Assembly: GCF_008329905.1 (NCBI RefSeq)
Contig: NZ_CP032155.1
Coordinates: 3,906,001 to 3,970,000, forward strand
Direction: 5' to 3'
Source of the DNA: Mycobacterium sp. ELW1
Lineage (GTDB): Bacteria; Actinomycetota; Actinomycetes; Mycobacteriales; Mycobacteriaceae
DNA length: 64,000 bases
The notes below the pieces were generated by a model that saw only the letters and a list, made by a program, of their open reading frames with translations, searched no databases and was not told the origin of the DNA. Position 1 is the first letter of the stretch. Each line of letters opens with the position of its first letter. Positions 44,940 to 52,175 of the stretch are shown in pieces. The position numbers and the translations under genes are program-made.

Positions 44940-46336
44940 TGACCACCGCCACCGCCTACGACGTCGTCGTCATAGGCGCGGGCATCGTCGGATCGGCGAT
45001 TGCCCGTGAACTGTCCGGCCACCAGCTCTCGGTCGCGCTCATCGAAGCCCGCAGCGACGTCGGCGACGGCACCAGCAAGGCCAACACCGCGATCCTGCAC
45101 ACCGGGTTCGATGCGAAGCCCGGCACACTCGAGTCGGCGATGGTGCACCGCGGCTACCACCTGCTCTCCGACTACGCGACGCACACCGGCATCCCGGTCG
45201 AACACACCGGCGCCATCCTGGTGGCCTGGGACCAGGAGCAACTCGACGCCCTGCCCGGCTTGAAGAAGAAAGCCGAAGACAACGGCTACCACGACTGCGA
45301 GATCATCGACGCTGCAGCGGTGTACGCCGATATCCCGAACCTCGGACCGGGCGCACTCGGCGGCTTGACCGTCCCCGACGAATCGATCATCTGCACCTGG
45401 ACGGTGAACCTCGCACTGGCCACCGATGCCGTCAACCGCGGCGCCGTGTTGCTGACCGACCACCGCGTCGACGGCGTCGACATCGGAGCGGATGCCACCG
45501 CTGTTCACACCAGCGGCGGAGAGGTCACCGCGCGCTGGATCGTCAACGCAGCGGGACTCGGCGCCGATCTCGTCGACGCCCTGTTCGGCTATCAGCGGTT
45601 CACGGTCACCCCGCGCCGCGGCGAACTCATCGTGTACGACAAGCTCGCCCGTGCTCTGGTGGACAAGATCGTCTTGCCGGTGCCGACCGCGCGGGGCAAG
45701 GGCGTGCTCGTCAGTCCGACCATCTACGGCAACGTCATGCTCGGACCCACCTCCGAGGACCTGCAGGAGCGCACCGCCACCGGCACCTCCGAAGCCGGCT
45801 TCGATTTCCTGCTGGGCAAGGGCAAGGCTCTGATGCCACGCCTTCTCGATGAAGAAGTCACCGCCACCTACTCCGGACTCCGCGCGGCCATCGACAACGG
45901 TGACTATCTGATCGAGGCCGACCCTGCTCAGCGCTACCTGCTCGTCGGCGGCATCCGCTCCACCGGCCTGACCGCCGGTATGGCAATAGCCGAATACGTC
46001 CGCGATCAGCTTGCCGACGCCGGACTGTCGTTGATACCGAACACGGAGCTGCCTGCTCCCCCGCAGATGCCGAATCTGGGCGAGGCATTCCCCCGCCCCT
46101 TCCAGCTGCCCGACGCCATCGCCGCCGACCCCGCCTACGGGCGCGTCGTGTGCTTCTGCGAACGCGTCACCGAAGGTGAGATTCGCGATGCCTGCCATTC
46201 GGTGATCCCGCCCACCACCGTGGAAGGACTGCGGCGACGCACCCGCGTGATGAACGGCCGCTGCCAGGCGTTCTTCTGCGGTGCCGAAGTTCAGTCGTTG
46301 TTCGACCGTGAGACCCACCAGGAGAGCAGGCGATGA
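44939..46336 (+). CDS. GlpA-like FAD-dependent dehydrogenase with C-terminal [2Fe-2S]/BFD-like domain
   Basis: This 465-residue protein has an N-terminal DAO/G3P-dehydrogenase domain (YDVVVIGAGIVGSAIARELSG, SKANTAILHTGFDA, YLLVGGIRSTGLTA). Its C-terminal ~60 residues hold four cysteines: VCFCERVTEGEI and GRCQAFFCG. This resembles the BFD-type Fe-S domain found in GlpA-type and opine or hydroxyproline oxidase subunits. It likely oxidises a hydroxyl group of the phosphorylated compound and passes electrons through the Cys-rich domain. ATG 44939 is preferred to the GTG at 44936 because AGGAG lies five bases upstream. Overlaps the next gene by four bases. Confidence 0.85.
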   Translation: MTTATAYDVVVIGAGIVGSAIARELSGHQLSVALIEARSDVGDGTSKANTAILHTGFDAKPGTLESAMVHRGYHLLSDYATHTGIPVEHTGAILVAWDQEQLDALPGLKKKAEDNGYHDCEIIDAAAVYADIPNLGPGALGGLTVPDESIICTWTVNLALATDAVNRGAVLLTDHRVDGVDIGADATAVHTSGGEVTARWIVNAAGLGADLVDALFGYQRFTVTPRRGELIVYDKLARALVDKIVLPVPTARGKGVLVSPTIYGNVMLGPTSEDLQERTATGTSEAGFDFLLGKGKALMPRLLDEEVTATYSGLRAAIDNGDYLIEADPAQRYLLVGGIRSTGLTAGMAIAEYVRDQLADAGLSLIPNTELPAPPQMPNLGEAFPRPFQLPDAIAADPAYGRVVCFCERVTEGEIRDACHSVIPPTTVEGLRRRTRVMNGRCQAFFCGAEVQSLFDRETHQESRR

Positions 46337-47583
46337 CCGCCACCGAAACGGTCGACGTCGCAATCGTCGGCGCCGGCCCCGCCGGACTGACCGCCGCCGC
46401 CGACCTGGCGCGCAACAGCATGCTGAATGTCGTTGTACTGGAACGTGAATCGGAAGCCGGCGGGATCCCGCGGCATAGCGATCACCCGGGCTACGGAATG
46501 CGTGACCGCAAGACGTTCATCAGCGGGCCCGCCTACGCTGCGCGGCTCACCCGGGATGCCCGGGCCGCCGGCGCGGCGATACGCACCAGCGCCATGGTCA
46601 CCGGCTGGGCCGACGATCAGACTCTCGAGATCACCTCTCCGCAGGGCCGCTACGAGCTCACCGCCAGGGCCGTCGTCCTGGCCACCGGCGCCCGTGAACG
46701 CCCCCGCGCGGCCCGGTTGATTCCCGGGGATCGCGGGGCGGGCGTCTACACCACCGGCCTGTTGCAGAACGCGGTGCATCTGAAGCATCGCACCGTCGGT
46801 CGGCGTGCCGTCGTGGTCGGCGCCGAGCTGGTCAGCTACTCGGCGGTGCTCACCCTCAAACACGTCGGCTGCCACACCGTCTTGATGACAACCGAATACC
46901 CCTCGCCGGAATCCTATGGCGTATTCAACCTCGCCGGCCGCTCGCCGGTGATGCGACTGCAGATCGCTACCCGCACCCGAGTGGTTCGGATCATCGGCAA
47001 GCCGGCGGTCACCGGCGTCGAGGTAGAGAATCTCGACACCGGCGACCGCCGAATCGTCGACTGCGACACCGTCGTCTTGACCGGCGATTGGATTCCCGAT
47101 CACGAGCTCGCCCGCAGCACCGGCCTCGACATCGATCCCGGAACGCTCGGTCCGGTCGTGGACACCGCGCTGCGCACCAGCCGACCCGGGGTCTTCGCCA
47201 TCGGCAACCTGCTGCACCCCGTCGACACCGCCGACATCGCCGCGCTCGACGGTCGCCACGTCGCCGGCCAGGTCCGCGCCCACCTCGCGGGACACCGGCC
47301 CGCCGATGCGGGAGTTCCGATCCAGGCCGAGGCACCGTTGCGCTGGGTGGCCCCCAACCTGCTGCGTCCCGGCGACCCGGCGCCCGCCCGGCACCGACTC
47401 CTGTTGTGGACTGATCGGCTGGTACGCATTCCCAAAGTCGTTGCCCGCCAAGATGGTGCCGTCATCGGCCGCACGACCCTGCCCTGGCCCGCATCTCCCG
47501 GGCGAGTGTTCCGAGTCCCGTCCAGGATCCTGGACGGTGTCGACGCACGTGGCGGCCCGGTCGTTCTGTCGCTCGCCGACTGA
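46333..47583 (+). CDS. NAD(P)/FAD-dependent oxidoreductase, partner of the GlpA-like subunit
   Basis: This 416-residue protein has two dinucleotide-binding motifs: VDVAIVGAGPAGLTAAADLA at the N-terminus and AVVVGAELVSYSAVLTLK in the middle. It also has VVLATGARERPR and GVFAIGNLLHPVDTADIAALDGR. No CxxC redox pair is seen, so it is not a thioredoxin reductase; it resembles HcnB/SoxA-alpha-like subunits that pair with GlpA-type proteins. Start overlaps the preceding stop (ATGA). Last gene of the operon. Its stop codon lies in a palindrome shared with the convergent cbiO stop. Confidence 0.83.
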   Translation: MTATETVDVAIVGAGPAGLTAAADLARNSMLNVVVLERESEAGGIPRHSDHPGYGMRDRKTFISGPAYAARLTRDARAAGAAIRTSAMVTGWADDQTLEITSPQGRYELTARAVVLATGARERPRAARLIPGDRGAGVYTTGLLQNAVHLKHRTVGRRAVVVGAELVSYSAVLTLKHVGCHTVLMTTEYPSPESYGVFNLAGRSPVMRLQIATRTRVVRIIGKPAVTGVEVENLDTGDRRIVDCDTVVLTGDWIPDHELARSTGLDIDPGTLGPVVDTALRTSRPGVFAIGNLLHPVDTADIAALDGRHVAGQVRAHLAGHRPADAGVPIQAEAPLRWVAPNLLRPGDPAPARHRLLLWTDRLVRIPKVVARQDGAVIGRTTLPWPASPGRVFRVPSRILDGVDARGGPVVLSLAD

Positions 47584-47593
47584 GAATTCTCAG
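47580..47593. terminator. 14-bp perfect palindrome across two convergent stop codons
   Basis: CTGAGAATTCTCAG contains the stop codon of the FAD/NAD oxidoreductase gene (47581-47583) and, on the other strand, that of cbiO (47590-47592). It could act as a compact bidirectional terminator, but there is no U-tract and no loop beyond the central bases, so the call is tentative. Confidence 0.35.
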
Positions 47594-48330
47594 CGGGCGG
47601 GAACCACGAAACCCCAGGGCAATTCGAGCCGATGGGCAGCCAGGAGTTCGGCGTTGGACAGCACCGCGGTGACGGTGTCGTCGGCGACCACCGCGCCCCC
47701 GTCGAGCACGATCGCCCGGTCGCACAGCTGCGCGGCATAGGGCAAGTCGTGGGTGACGATGACCATCGTCGCCGGCAACGTCGCCAGCGTCTCGGCCAGT
47801 TCCCGGCGGGCGACCGGATCGAGGTTCGCCGAGGGCTCGTCGAGCACCAGTATCTCTGGCTCGCAGGCCAGGACGGTGGCCAGTGCGGCGCGGCGGCGCT
47901 GCCCGCCGGACAGGTGGCCGGGACTGCGGTCGGCGTGCTCGGTCATCGACACGACCTCCAGCGCAGCGGCCACCCGGGTGGCCAGCGCGTCGCCGGTGAG
48001 CCCGAAGTTCGCCGGGCCGAACGCGACGTCCTGGGCAACCGTGGGCATGAAGAGCTGATCGTCGGGATCCTGGAAAACCAGCCCAACTCGGCGCCGAATG
48101 TCGCGAAGGCTCTTGCGGGTCAACGTGATTCCGCTGATCTCGACGGTGCCCGACGTGGCGGTGAGTACGCCGTTGAGATGCAGCATGAGCGTGGTCTTAC
48201 CCGCCCCGTTGGGGCCGAGGATGGCCACCCGTTCGCCGGGCGCGATGCGCAGATCGACACCGTCGAGCGCCACGCGGCCGTCGGGATATCGGTAGTGCAG
48301 ACCCTCGACGCGGACCGCCGGCGTACTCAT
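47590..48330 (-). CDS. cbiO: ECF cobalt/nickel transporter ATPase CbiO
   Basis: This 246-residue ABC ATPase has all catalytic motifs intact: GPNGAGKTT (Walker A), LSGGQRRR (signature), ILVLDEPSANLD (Walker B) and VTHD (switch His). It energises metal uptake with CbiM, CbiN and CbiQ. ATG 48330 overlaps the cbiQ stop (ATGA); an upstream in-frame extension is Gly/Ala-rich and encoded inside cbiQ, so it is not used. Last gene of the importer operon. Confidence 0.93.
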   Translation of the reverse strand: MSTPAVRVEGLHYRYPDGRVALDGVDLRIAPGERVAILGPNGAGKTTLMLHLNGVLTATSGTVEISGITLTRKSLRDIRRRVGLVFQDPDDQLFMPTVAQDVAFGPANFGLTGDALATRVAAALEVVSMTEHADRSPGHLSGGQRRRAALATVLACEPEILVLDEPSANLDPVARRELAETLATLPATMVIVTHDLPYAAQLCDRAIVLDGGAVVADDTVTAVLSNAELLAAHRLELPWGFVVPAR

Positions 48331-49103
48331 CGCAGCACCCAGGCCGAGGCCGCCACCGCGGCCGCCGCCACCGCCGGCGTCAGCGCGTACGCCCACTGCG
48401 CCCCCGAGGCCCGCGGGCCGGCCCCGACGATCGCCAATTCGGGCACCTTGCCGTCGAAGCCGCGTGACGTCATCGCCAGGTACACGCGCTCACCCCGTTC
48501 ATAGGAGCGGAGGAACAGCGCCCCAACGCCTTTCGCGATCGCACTGATCTGATGGAGGGCGCGCGGGGAATCGCCGCGGGAGATCCGTGCCATCCGCATC
48601 CGGCTGACTTCCGCCGACAGCAGGTCGATGTAGCGGATCATCAACACGAGCATCGAGGTCACCAGCCCGGGCACCCCAAGCCGGCTCAGCGCCAACGGCA
48701 GTTCGCGCGCCGACGTGGTGGCGGCGACGGTGAGCGAGGCGGCCACGCCGAGCGTGCCTTTGACGACGATCCCCCACGCGGCCCACAACCCGGCAACCGA
48801 CAGCTGCACTCCGGCCACCGCGACCCGTTCGCCGCCTTCGGCGAACGGCAGCAACACGGCCAGCACGATGAACGGCGCTTCTATCAGCATCCGCGGCAGA
48901 ATCCATCGCAGCGGGATCGTGGCCACCCGCCAGACCACCAGCACGATCACGGCGTAGGCGGCGAACGGCCAGATCATCTCCCGCGGGGTGGCCACCACCG
49001 CGAGGACGAACAACACGAGTCCGGCGATCTTCACTTCCGCGGGTGCGCGGTGCACCACTGATTCGCCGTCCCGGTATAGCGGGTGGGAGTGCCCGGCTCC
49101 CAT
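48327..49103 (-). CDS. cbiQ: ECF cobalt/nickel transporter transmembrane subunit CbiQ
   Basis: This 258-residue T-component has five or six membrane helices and the coupling-helix motif MRMARISRGDS, then LRSYERGERVYLAMTSRGF, the second conserved Ala-Arg-Gly-type segment contacting CbiO. It links the metal-binding CbiMN unit to the ATPase. Only one base separates it from the upstream cbiN stop. Confidence 0.9.
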   Translation of the reverse strand: MGAGHSHPLYRDGESVVHRAPAEVKIAGLVLFVLAVVATPREMIWPFAAYAVIVLVVWRVATIPLRWILPRMLIEAPFIVLAVLLPFAEGGERVAVAGVQLSVAGLWAAWGIVVKGTLGVAASLTVAATTSARELPLALSRLGVPGLVTSMLVLMIRYIDLLSAEVSRMRMARISRGDSPRALHQISAIAKGVGALFLRSYERGERVYLAMTSRGFDGKVPELAIVGAGPRASGAQWAYALTPAVAAAAVAASAWVLR

Positions 49104-49104
49104 C

Positions 49105-49461
49105 TCAGTCCTTCGCGCGGCGACTGCGGGCGATCAGCCAGAATCCGCCGAACGCGAGGACCAGAACGACGACGGCACCGATGACGCCTGCGAGTCCGCT
49201 CGTCGCGGGTTGGCCGAAGATCGTGTAGTCGGCCAGCGGCGACGCCGACATCGGGTGTGCGGTCGCGTGCTGGGCAATGCACTGGCCGGTCAGCTGTTCA
49301 CCGTGGTCGGTGTCGACGACCTGACAGCCCTGCAGGGTGGCCGAGTCCAGCCCGTCCGGGCTCTTGCTGGCGAAATAGGACACCACACCGGCGATCAGCA
49401 GGATCGCCACCCCGAAGCCGACCCAGAACTGCCAGCGCCGGGCACCCGCCTGCGCGCTCAC
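49105..49461 (-). CDS. cbiN: CbiN-like PDGLE-domain protein
   Basis: This 118-residue protein has two membrane helices flanking a short outer loop. The motif SPDGLDSA after helix 1 is the PDGLE signature of CbiN-type components. A Cys in LQGCQVV and another in GQCIAQHATAH with His residues in the loop could bind metal. GTG 49461 overlaps the cbiM stop. It should assist metal loading of CbiM. Confidence 0.82.
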   Translation of the reverse strand: MSAQAGARRWQFWVGFGVAILLIAGVVSYFASKSPDGLDSATLQGCQVVDTDHGEQLTGQCIAQHATAHPMSASPLADYTIFGQPATSGLAGVIGAVVVLVLAFGGFWLIARSRRAKD

Positions 49462-50162
49462 GCCGGCACCGTCAGACGCTCACGGTCACGGCGCAGCAGA
49501 TAGACCAGGTCGGGACGGGACCGGGCGACGGCCATCACCGTCACCGCCGTGATCAGCCCCTCCCCGATGCCGATCAGGATGTGGGTGCCACCCATGTAGG
49601 CAGCGACCGTGCCCAGTGACGTCGGCGCGGAGCCCCCGATCGCATATTCGGCTACGAATCCCATTGCCGCGCAGACCGTCCCGACCAGCGCTGAGAGGAA
49701 ACCCACGACGCCGAGCGCCGGCACCGAGCCGGGACGACGCCGGCGCACCAGCGCGTAGAGCACCCGCGCGGCGGCGTATCCGGCGGCGACACCGATCACC
49801 GCCATGTTGGTGATGTTCATCCCCAGTGCGGTCACCCCGCCGTCGGCGAACAACAGGGACTGCACCACTAGCACGATCGTGATGCACAGCACGCCGGTGT
49901 ACGGGCCGACCAGGATCGCGGCGAGCGCGCCACCGAGAAGATGCCCGCTCACGCCGGGCAGTATCGGGAAGTTGATCATCTGGACCGCGAAGATGAAGGC
50001 GGCGACCAGTCCGGCCAGCGGGACGGTGCGCTCGTCGAGCTCGGTGCGCGCCCGCCAGCCGCACAACGCCACCGCAGCGATCGCCAGGACCCCGAACAGC
50101 ACCGAGGTGGGCGCGTTGACCAGGCCGTCGCTCATATGCATGGCCGTGATCTGGACGCTCAA
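49458..50162 (-). CDS. cbiM: ECF cobalt/nickel transporter substrate-binding subunit CbiM
   Basis: This protein of about 234 residues with seven helices is the metal-binding S-component. The family N-terminus MHMSDGLVNAP is present, with NFPILPGVSGHLLGGALAAIL (the conserved His loop) further on. TTG 50162 is listed because GAGGAG lies five bases upstream; it would put seven residues before Met-His. The ATG at 50141 would give the free Met-His N-terminus that binds metal in characterised NikM/CbiM proteins, but has no ribosome-binding site. First gene of cbiMNQO, 98 bases downstream of arsR, with a palindrome over its promoter. Confidence 0.88.
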   Translation of the reverse strand: MSVQITAMHMSDGLVNAPTSVLFGVLAIAAVALCGWRARTELDERTVPLAGLVAAFIFAVQMINFPILPGVSGHLLGGALAAILVGPYTGVLCITIVLVVQSLLFADGGVTALGMNITNMAVIGVAAGYAAARVLYALVRRRRPGSVPALGVVGFLSALVGTVCAAMGFVAEYAIGGSAPTSLGTVAAYMGGTHILIGIGEGLITAVTVMAVARSRPDLVYLLRRDRERLTVPA

Positions 50163-50199
50163 CGTGTCTCCTCGCGGTCGGGTCCGTCCCCAACGGTCA

Positions 50200-50205
50200 A
50201 CCCTA
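50200..50205 (-). promoter_or_regulatory. -10 box TAGGGT of cbiM
   Basis: TAGGGT on the minus strand lies 37 bases before TTG 50162, giving a leader of about 30 bases that holds the GAGGAG site. The -35 region at the normal spacing falls inside the palindrome at 50221-50240. Confidence 0.5.
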
Positions 50206-50220
50206 ATCGGCCGGCGAGAT

Positions 50221-50240
50221 ATCTGTCTACCTGTACAGAT
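50221..50240. promoter_or_regulatory. Putative operator of cbiMNQO (shared with sodA)
   Basis: ATCTGTCTACCTGTACAGAT on the plus strand has arms ATCTGT and ACAGAT around eight bases. It covers the predicted -35 element of cbiM, so binding there would block transcription. A close relative lies at 54728-54747 in front of sodA. The ArsR protein encoded just upstream is the obvious candidate binder. Confidence 0.65.
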
Positions 50241-50260
50241 AATGGAGTGAAGAGTTCTAC

Positions 50261-50593
50261 TCACTCGGAGTGGGCGGCGCCGATCCAGTGCAGCAGATCG
50301 TGCACGGTGTGATCCTCCAGCCGGTAGCTCACCTGACGCCCCACTCGCGTCGAGGTGACCCAGCCCTGCTGACGCAGCACCCGAAGTGCCTGTGAGACAG
50401 CATTTTCCGACCGGCCGACGGCGGCGGCGAGATCACCGACGCAGATGCCGGGCGCCCGGTGCAGCCCGAGGAGGATCTCCAGCCGGTGCGGGTCGGACAA
50501 CAAATCGAAGCGTTGCGTCCAACTGTGGATGTCCACATCGGCCAGCGCGGACGAGGCAAGCTCGACCTTCGCCGTATCGCCCGGGGCATCCAT
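50261..50593 (-). CDS. ArsR/SmtB family metalloregulator
   Basis: This 110-residue winged-helix repressor has LLSDPHRLEILLGLHR, the recognition helix RSENAVSQALRVLRQQGWV and the wing RVGRQVSYRLED. The last helix carries D94, H95, H98, H102, H108 and E110, in the region where NmtR, SmtB and CzrA bind Ni, Co or Zn (alpha-5 site). C51 in ICVGDL is the remnant of an alpha-3 site that lacks the second cysteine. Position in front of cbiMNQO suggests it senses Co or Ni and represses uptake. ATG 50593 has TAGATT seven bases upstream. Confidence 0.85.
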   Translation of the reverse strand: MDAPGDTAKVELASSALADVDIHSWTQRFDLLSDPHRLEILLGLHRAPGICVGDLAAAVGRSENAVSQALRVLRQQGWVTSTRVGRQVSYRLEDHTVHDLLHWIGAAHSE

Positions 50594-50600
50594 GACTAGG

Positions 50601-50626
50601 AATCTAGCCCAGCAGGCGGGCTGGGC
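50601..50626 (-). promoter_or_regulatory. -10 box TAGATT of arsR with adjoining inverted repeat
   Basis: TAGATT (50601-50606) lies seven bases before ATG 50593. Next to it, 50607-50626 reads GCCCAGCAGGCGGGCTGGGC, 7-base arms with a 6-base spacer, between the -10 and -35 positions. Its sequence is unlike the cbiM/sodA palindrome. Confidence 0.5.
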
Positions 50627-50671
50627 CCGGGACGCTGGAACAATCCGGCCTCCGTACGCGACTATTGATCC

Positions 50672-51382
50672 GTGGACTGCGATGTCGCCCGGGAGGCGTT
50701 GTCAGCCCGGATCGACGGCGAACGTGAACCCGTTCCCGCGGCCCGGGTCGACGAGCATCTCACCACCTGTGACCAGTGCGGGGCGTGGTACGCCCGGGCC
50801 GTCGAGCAGACGCAGCAGCTGCGCCGGCTGGCCGGCCGGTCCCAGGTGGCGGCTGTCGCTGCGCCGAATCCGCCGCCGCGGGCGGTCCGACCGCCGGCCG
50901 GCATCTTGCTCCGGTGGACGCTGGCGGCGGTCGGGGTGGTGCAGATCGCGCTCGCGGCGGCCCAGGCGCTGGGTCTCGACGTCGGCACGTCCGGGGCGGC
51001 TCACCACGCCATGATGGGCGGGCATCTGCTCAACGAGTCCACCGCGTGGTCGGCGGCGTTGGGTGTGGTGATGATCGTCGCGGCGGCGCGACCGACCGCG
51101 GCCGCCGGCCTGGCCGGGGTGCTGTCGGTGTTCACCGCAATCCTCATCGCCTACGTGGTCAGCGATGCGGTATCCGGTGCGGTGAGCCTCGACCGGGTGC
51201 TCTCCCACCTCCCGGTGCTGGCCGGCACTGTCGTGGCGCTGCTCGTGTGGCGCACGACTCAGGCGCCGGGTCCCGAGCCTCGATCCGACAGCGTGGGCGT
51301 CACCGCCGATGTGGTGTTGCCCGACAACGCCTCTCGCGGGCGCCGCCGCGGGCACCTCTACCCCACCGACGGGGCTGCGTGA
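50672..51382 (+). CDS. Zinc-finger (anti-sigma-like) membrane protein
   Basis: This 236-residue protein begins MDCDVAREALSARIDGE and has the H-x3-C-x2-C pattern HLTTCDQC, as in zf-HC2 anti-sigma factors. Four or five hydrophobic helices follow (about 75-200), ending in a basic tail. Zinc-finger membrane proteins of this type often restrain an ECF sigma factor, but none is adjacent; the nearest is at 60793. GTG 50672 starts the conserved domain. Divergent from arsR across 78 bases; convergent with the DUF5134 gene. Confidence 0.75.
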   Translation: MDCDVAREALSARIDGEREPVPAARVDEHLTTCDQCGAWYARAVEQTQQLRRLAGRSQVAAVAAPNPPPRAVRPPAGILLRWTLAAVGVVQIALAAAQALGLDVGTSGAAHHAMMGGHLLNESTAWSAALGVVMIVAAARPTAAAGLAGVLSVFTAILIAYVVSDAVSGAVSLDRVLSHLPVLAGTVVALLVWRTTQAPGPEPRSDSVGVTADVVLPDNASRGRRRGHLYPTDGAA

Positions 51383-51400
51383 TCTTCTCGGCGCACAAGG

Positions 51401-52069
51401 TCAGAGCATGACGCCGAACATGATCGCCATCCCGGCGGCCATCATCGACTGACACAGGATGCCGAGTGGCCGCGCCGTCGCAGCGGGTTCGCGGTCCATC
51501 CGCACCGCCAGGTAGCGATACAGCCAGAACACCGCGGCGCCCGCGAACCCAATCGTGCAGATCCAGTTCAGCGTGTCGATGTAGGGCGGGTATCCGCCGC
51601 CGGAGCTGTCCGCCGCGGCCGCGGTCCCGGACATGTCCATGCCGGGCATGTTCATCCCTGCGTGACCGGCATGGCCGGACGACCCGGACGTCGACGCCGG
51701 GTCCCCGGCATAGGACGCCTGCCCCGGCAGCAGCCGGCCGTTCATCACGGCATACATCCAGGCCATCGCCAGCATCATCAGTGCGTGATACACACCCGCG
51801 ATCCGGTGACCGGCGCAGATCGGGCTCGCCGTGACAGCGACGAACCAGACGGTAGCGAGCAGGAAGAACACCATCGGTGCGACTGTCGGCAGCGCTGCGC
51901 CCCACGGCCAGGCCATCACCGCCATCGCCACCGCCATGACGACGTGCAGCAGTTGGCTGACGACGGCCGCCGGGCGCCGGTCACCGACGACGAGGGTCGA
52001 GAGGCATTCCGCCGCCGCGAGCACGAACAGCAGCGTGACGACCCAGCGCAGCGTCAGGTCAGCAATCAC
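51401..52069 (-). CDS. DUF5134 membrane protein with Met/His-rich loop
   Basis: This 222-residue protein has about five membrane helices. Between helices, residues 132-148 read [17 protein letters not shown], a Met/His cluster of the kind that binds copper in periplasmic handling proteins. GTG 52069 follows the strong site GGAGGAGGAG at seven bases. Divergent from the CopD-CtaG gene, which supports a shared role in copper handling. No biochemical function known. Confidence 0.75.
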   Translation of the reverse strand: MIADLTLRWVVTLLFVLAAAECLSTLVVGDRRPAAVVSQLLHVVMAVAMAVMAWPWGAALPTVAPMVFFLLATVWFVAVTASPICAGHRIAGVYHALMMLAMAWMYAVMNGRLLPGQASYAGDPASTSGSSGHAGHAGMNMPGMDMSGTAAAADSSGGGYPPYIDTLNWICTIGFAGAAVFWLYRYLAVRMDREPAATARPLGILCQSMMAAGMAIMFGVML

Positions 52070-52146
52070 CGGTCACTCCTCCTCCGCTCCGCACGTCAGC
52101 AATGGTCGATTCATCGCACCAGAAAGTTCCCACCACGGCGACTTGA

Positions 52147-52168
52147 CTACGACGGCCAGTCGTAGACT
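52147..52168 (+). promoter_or_regulatory. Inverted repeat and -10 box of the CopD-CtaG gene
   Basis: CTACGACGGCCAGTCGTAG (52147-52165) has perfect 7-base arms and a 5-base centre. The right arm overlaps TAGACT (52163-52168), a TANNNT -10 box seven bases before ATG 52176. A repressor bound here would cover the promoter. Confidence 0.6.
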
Positions 52169-52175
52169 CGCGACG

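Noticed and set aside
50163..50260. Possible cobalamin riboswitch in front of cbiM
   Set aside because: The leader is only about 30 bases from the predicted start of transcription, too short for the B12 aptamer, and no B12-box-like sequence was seen.
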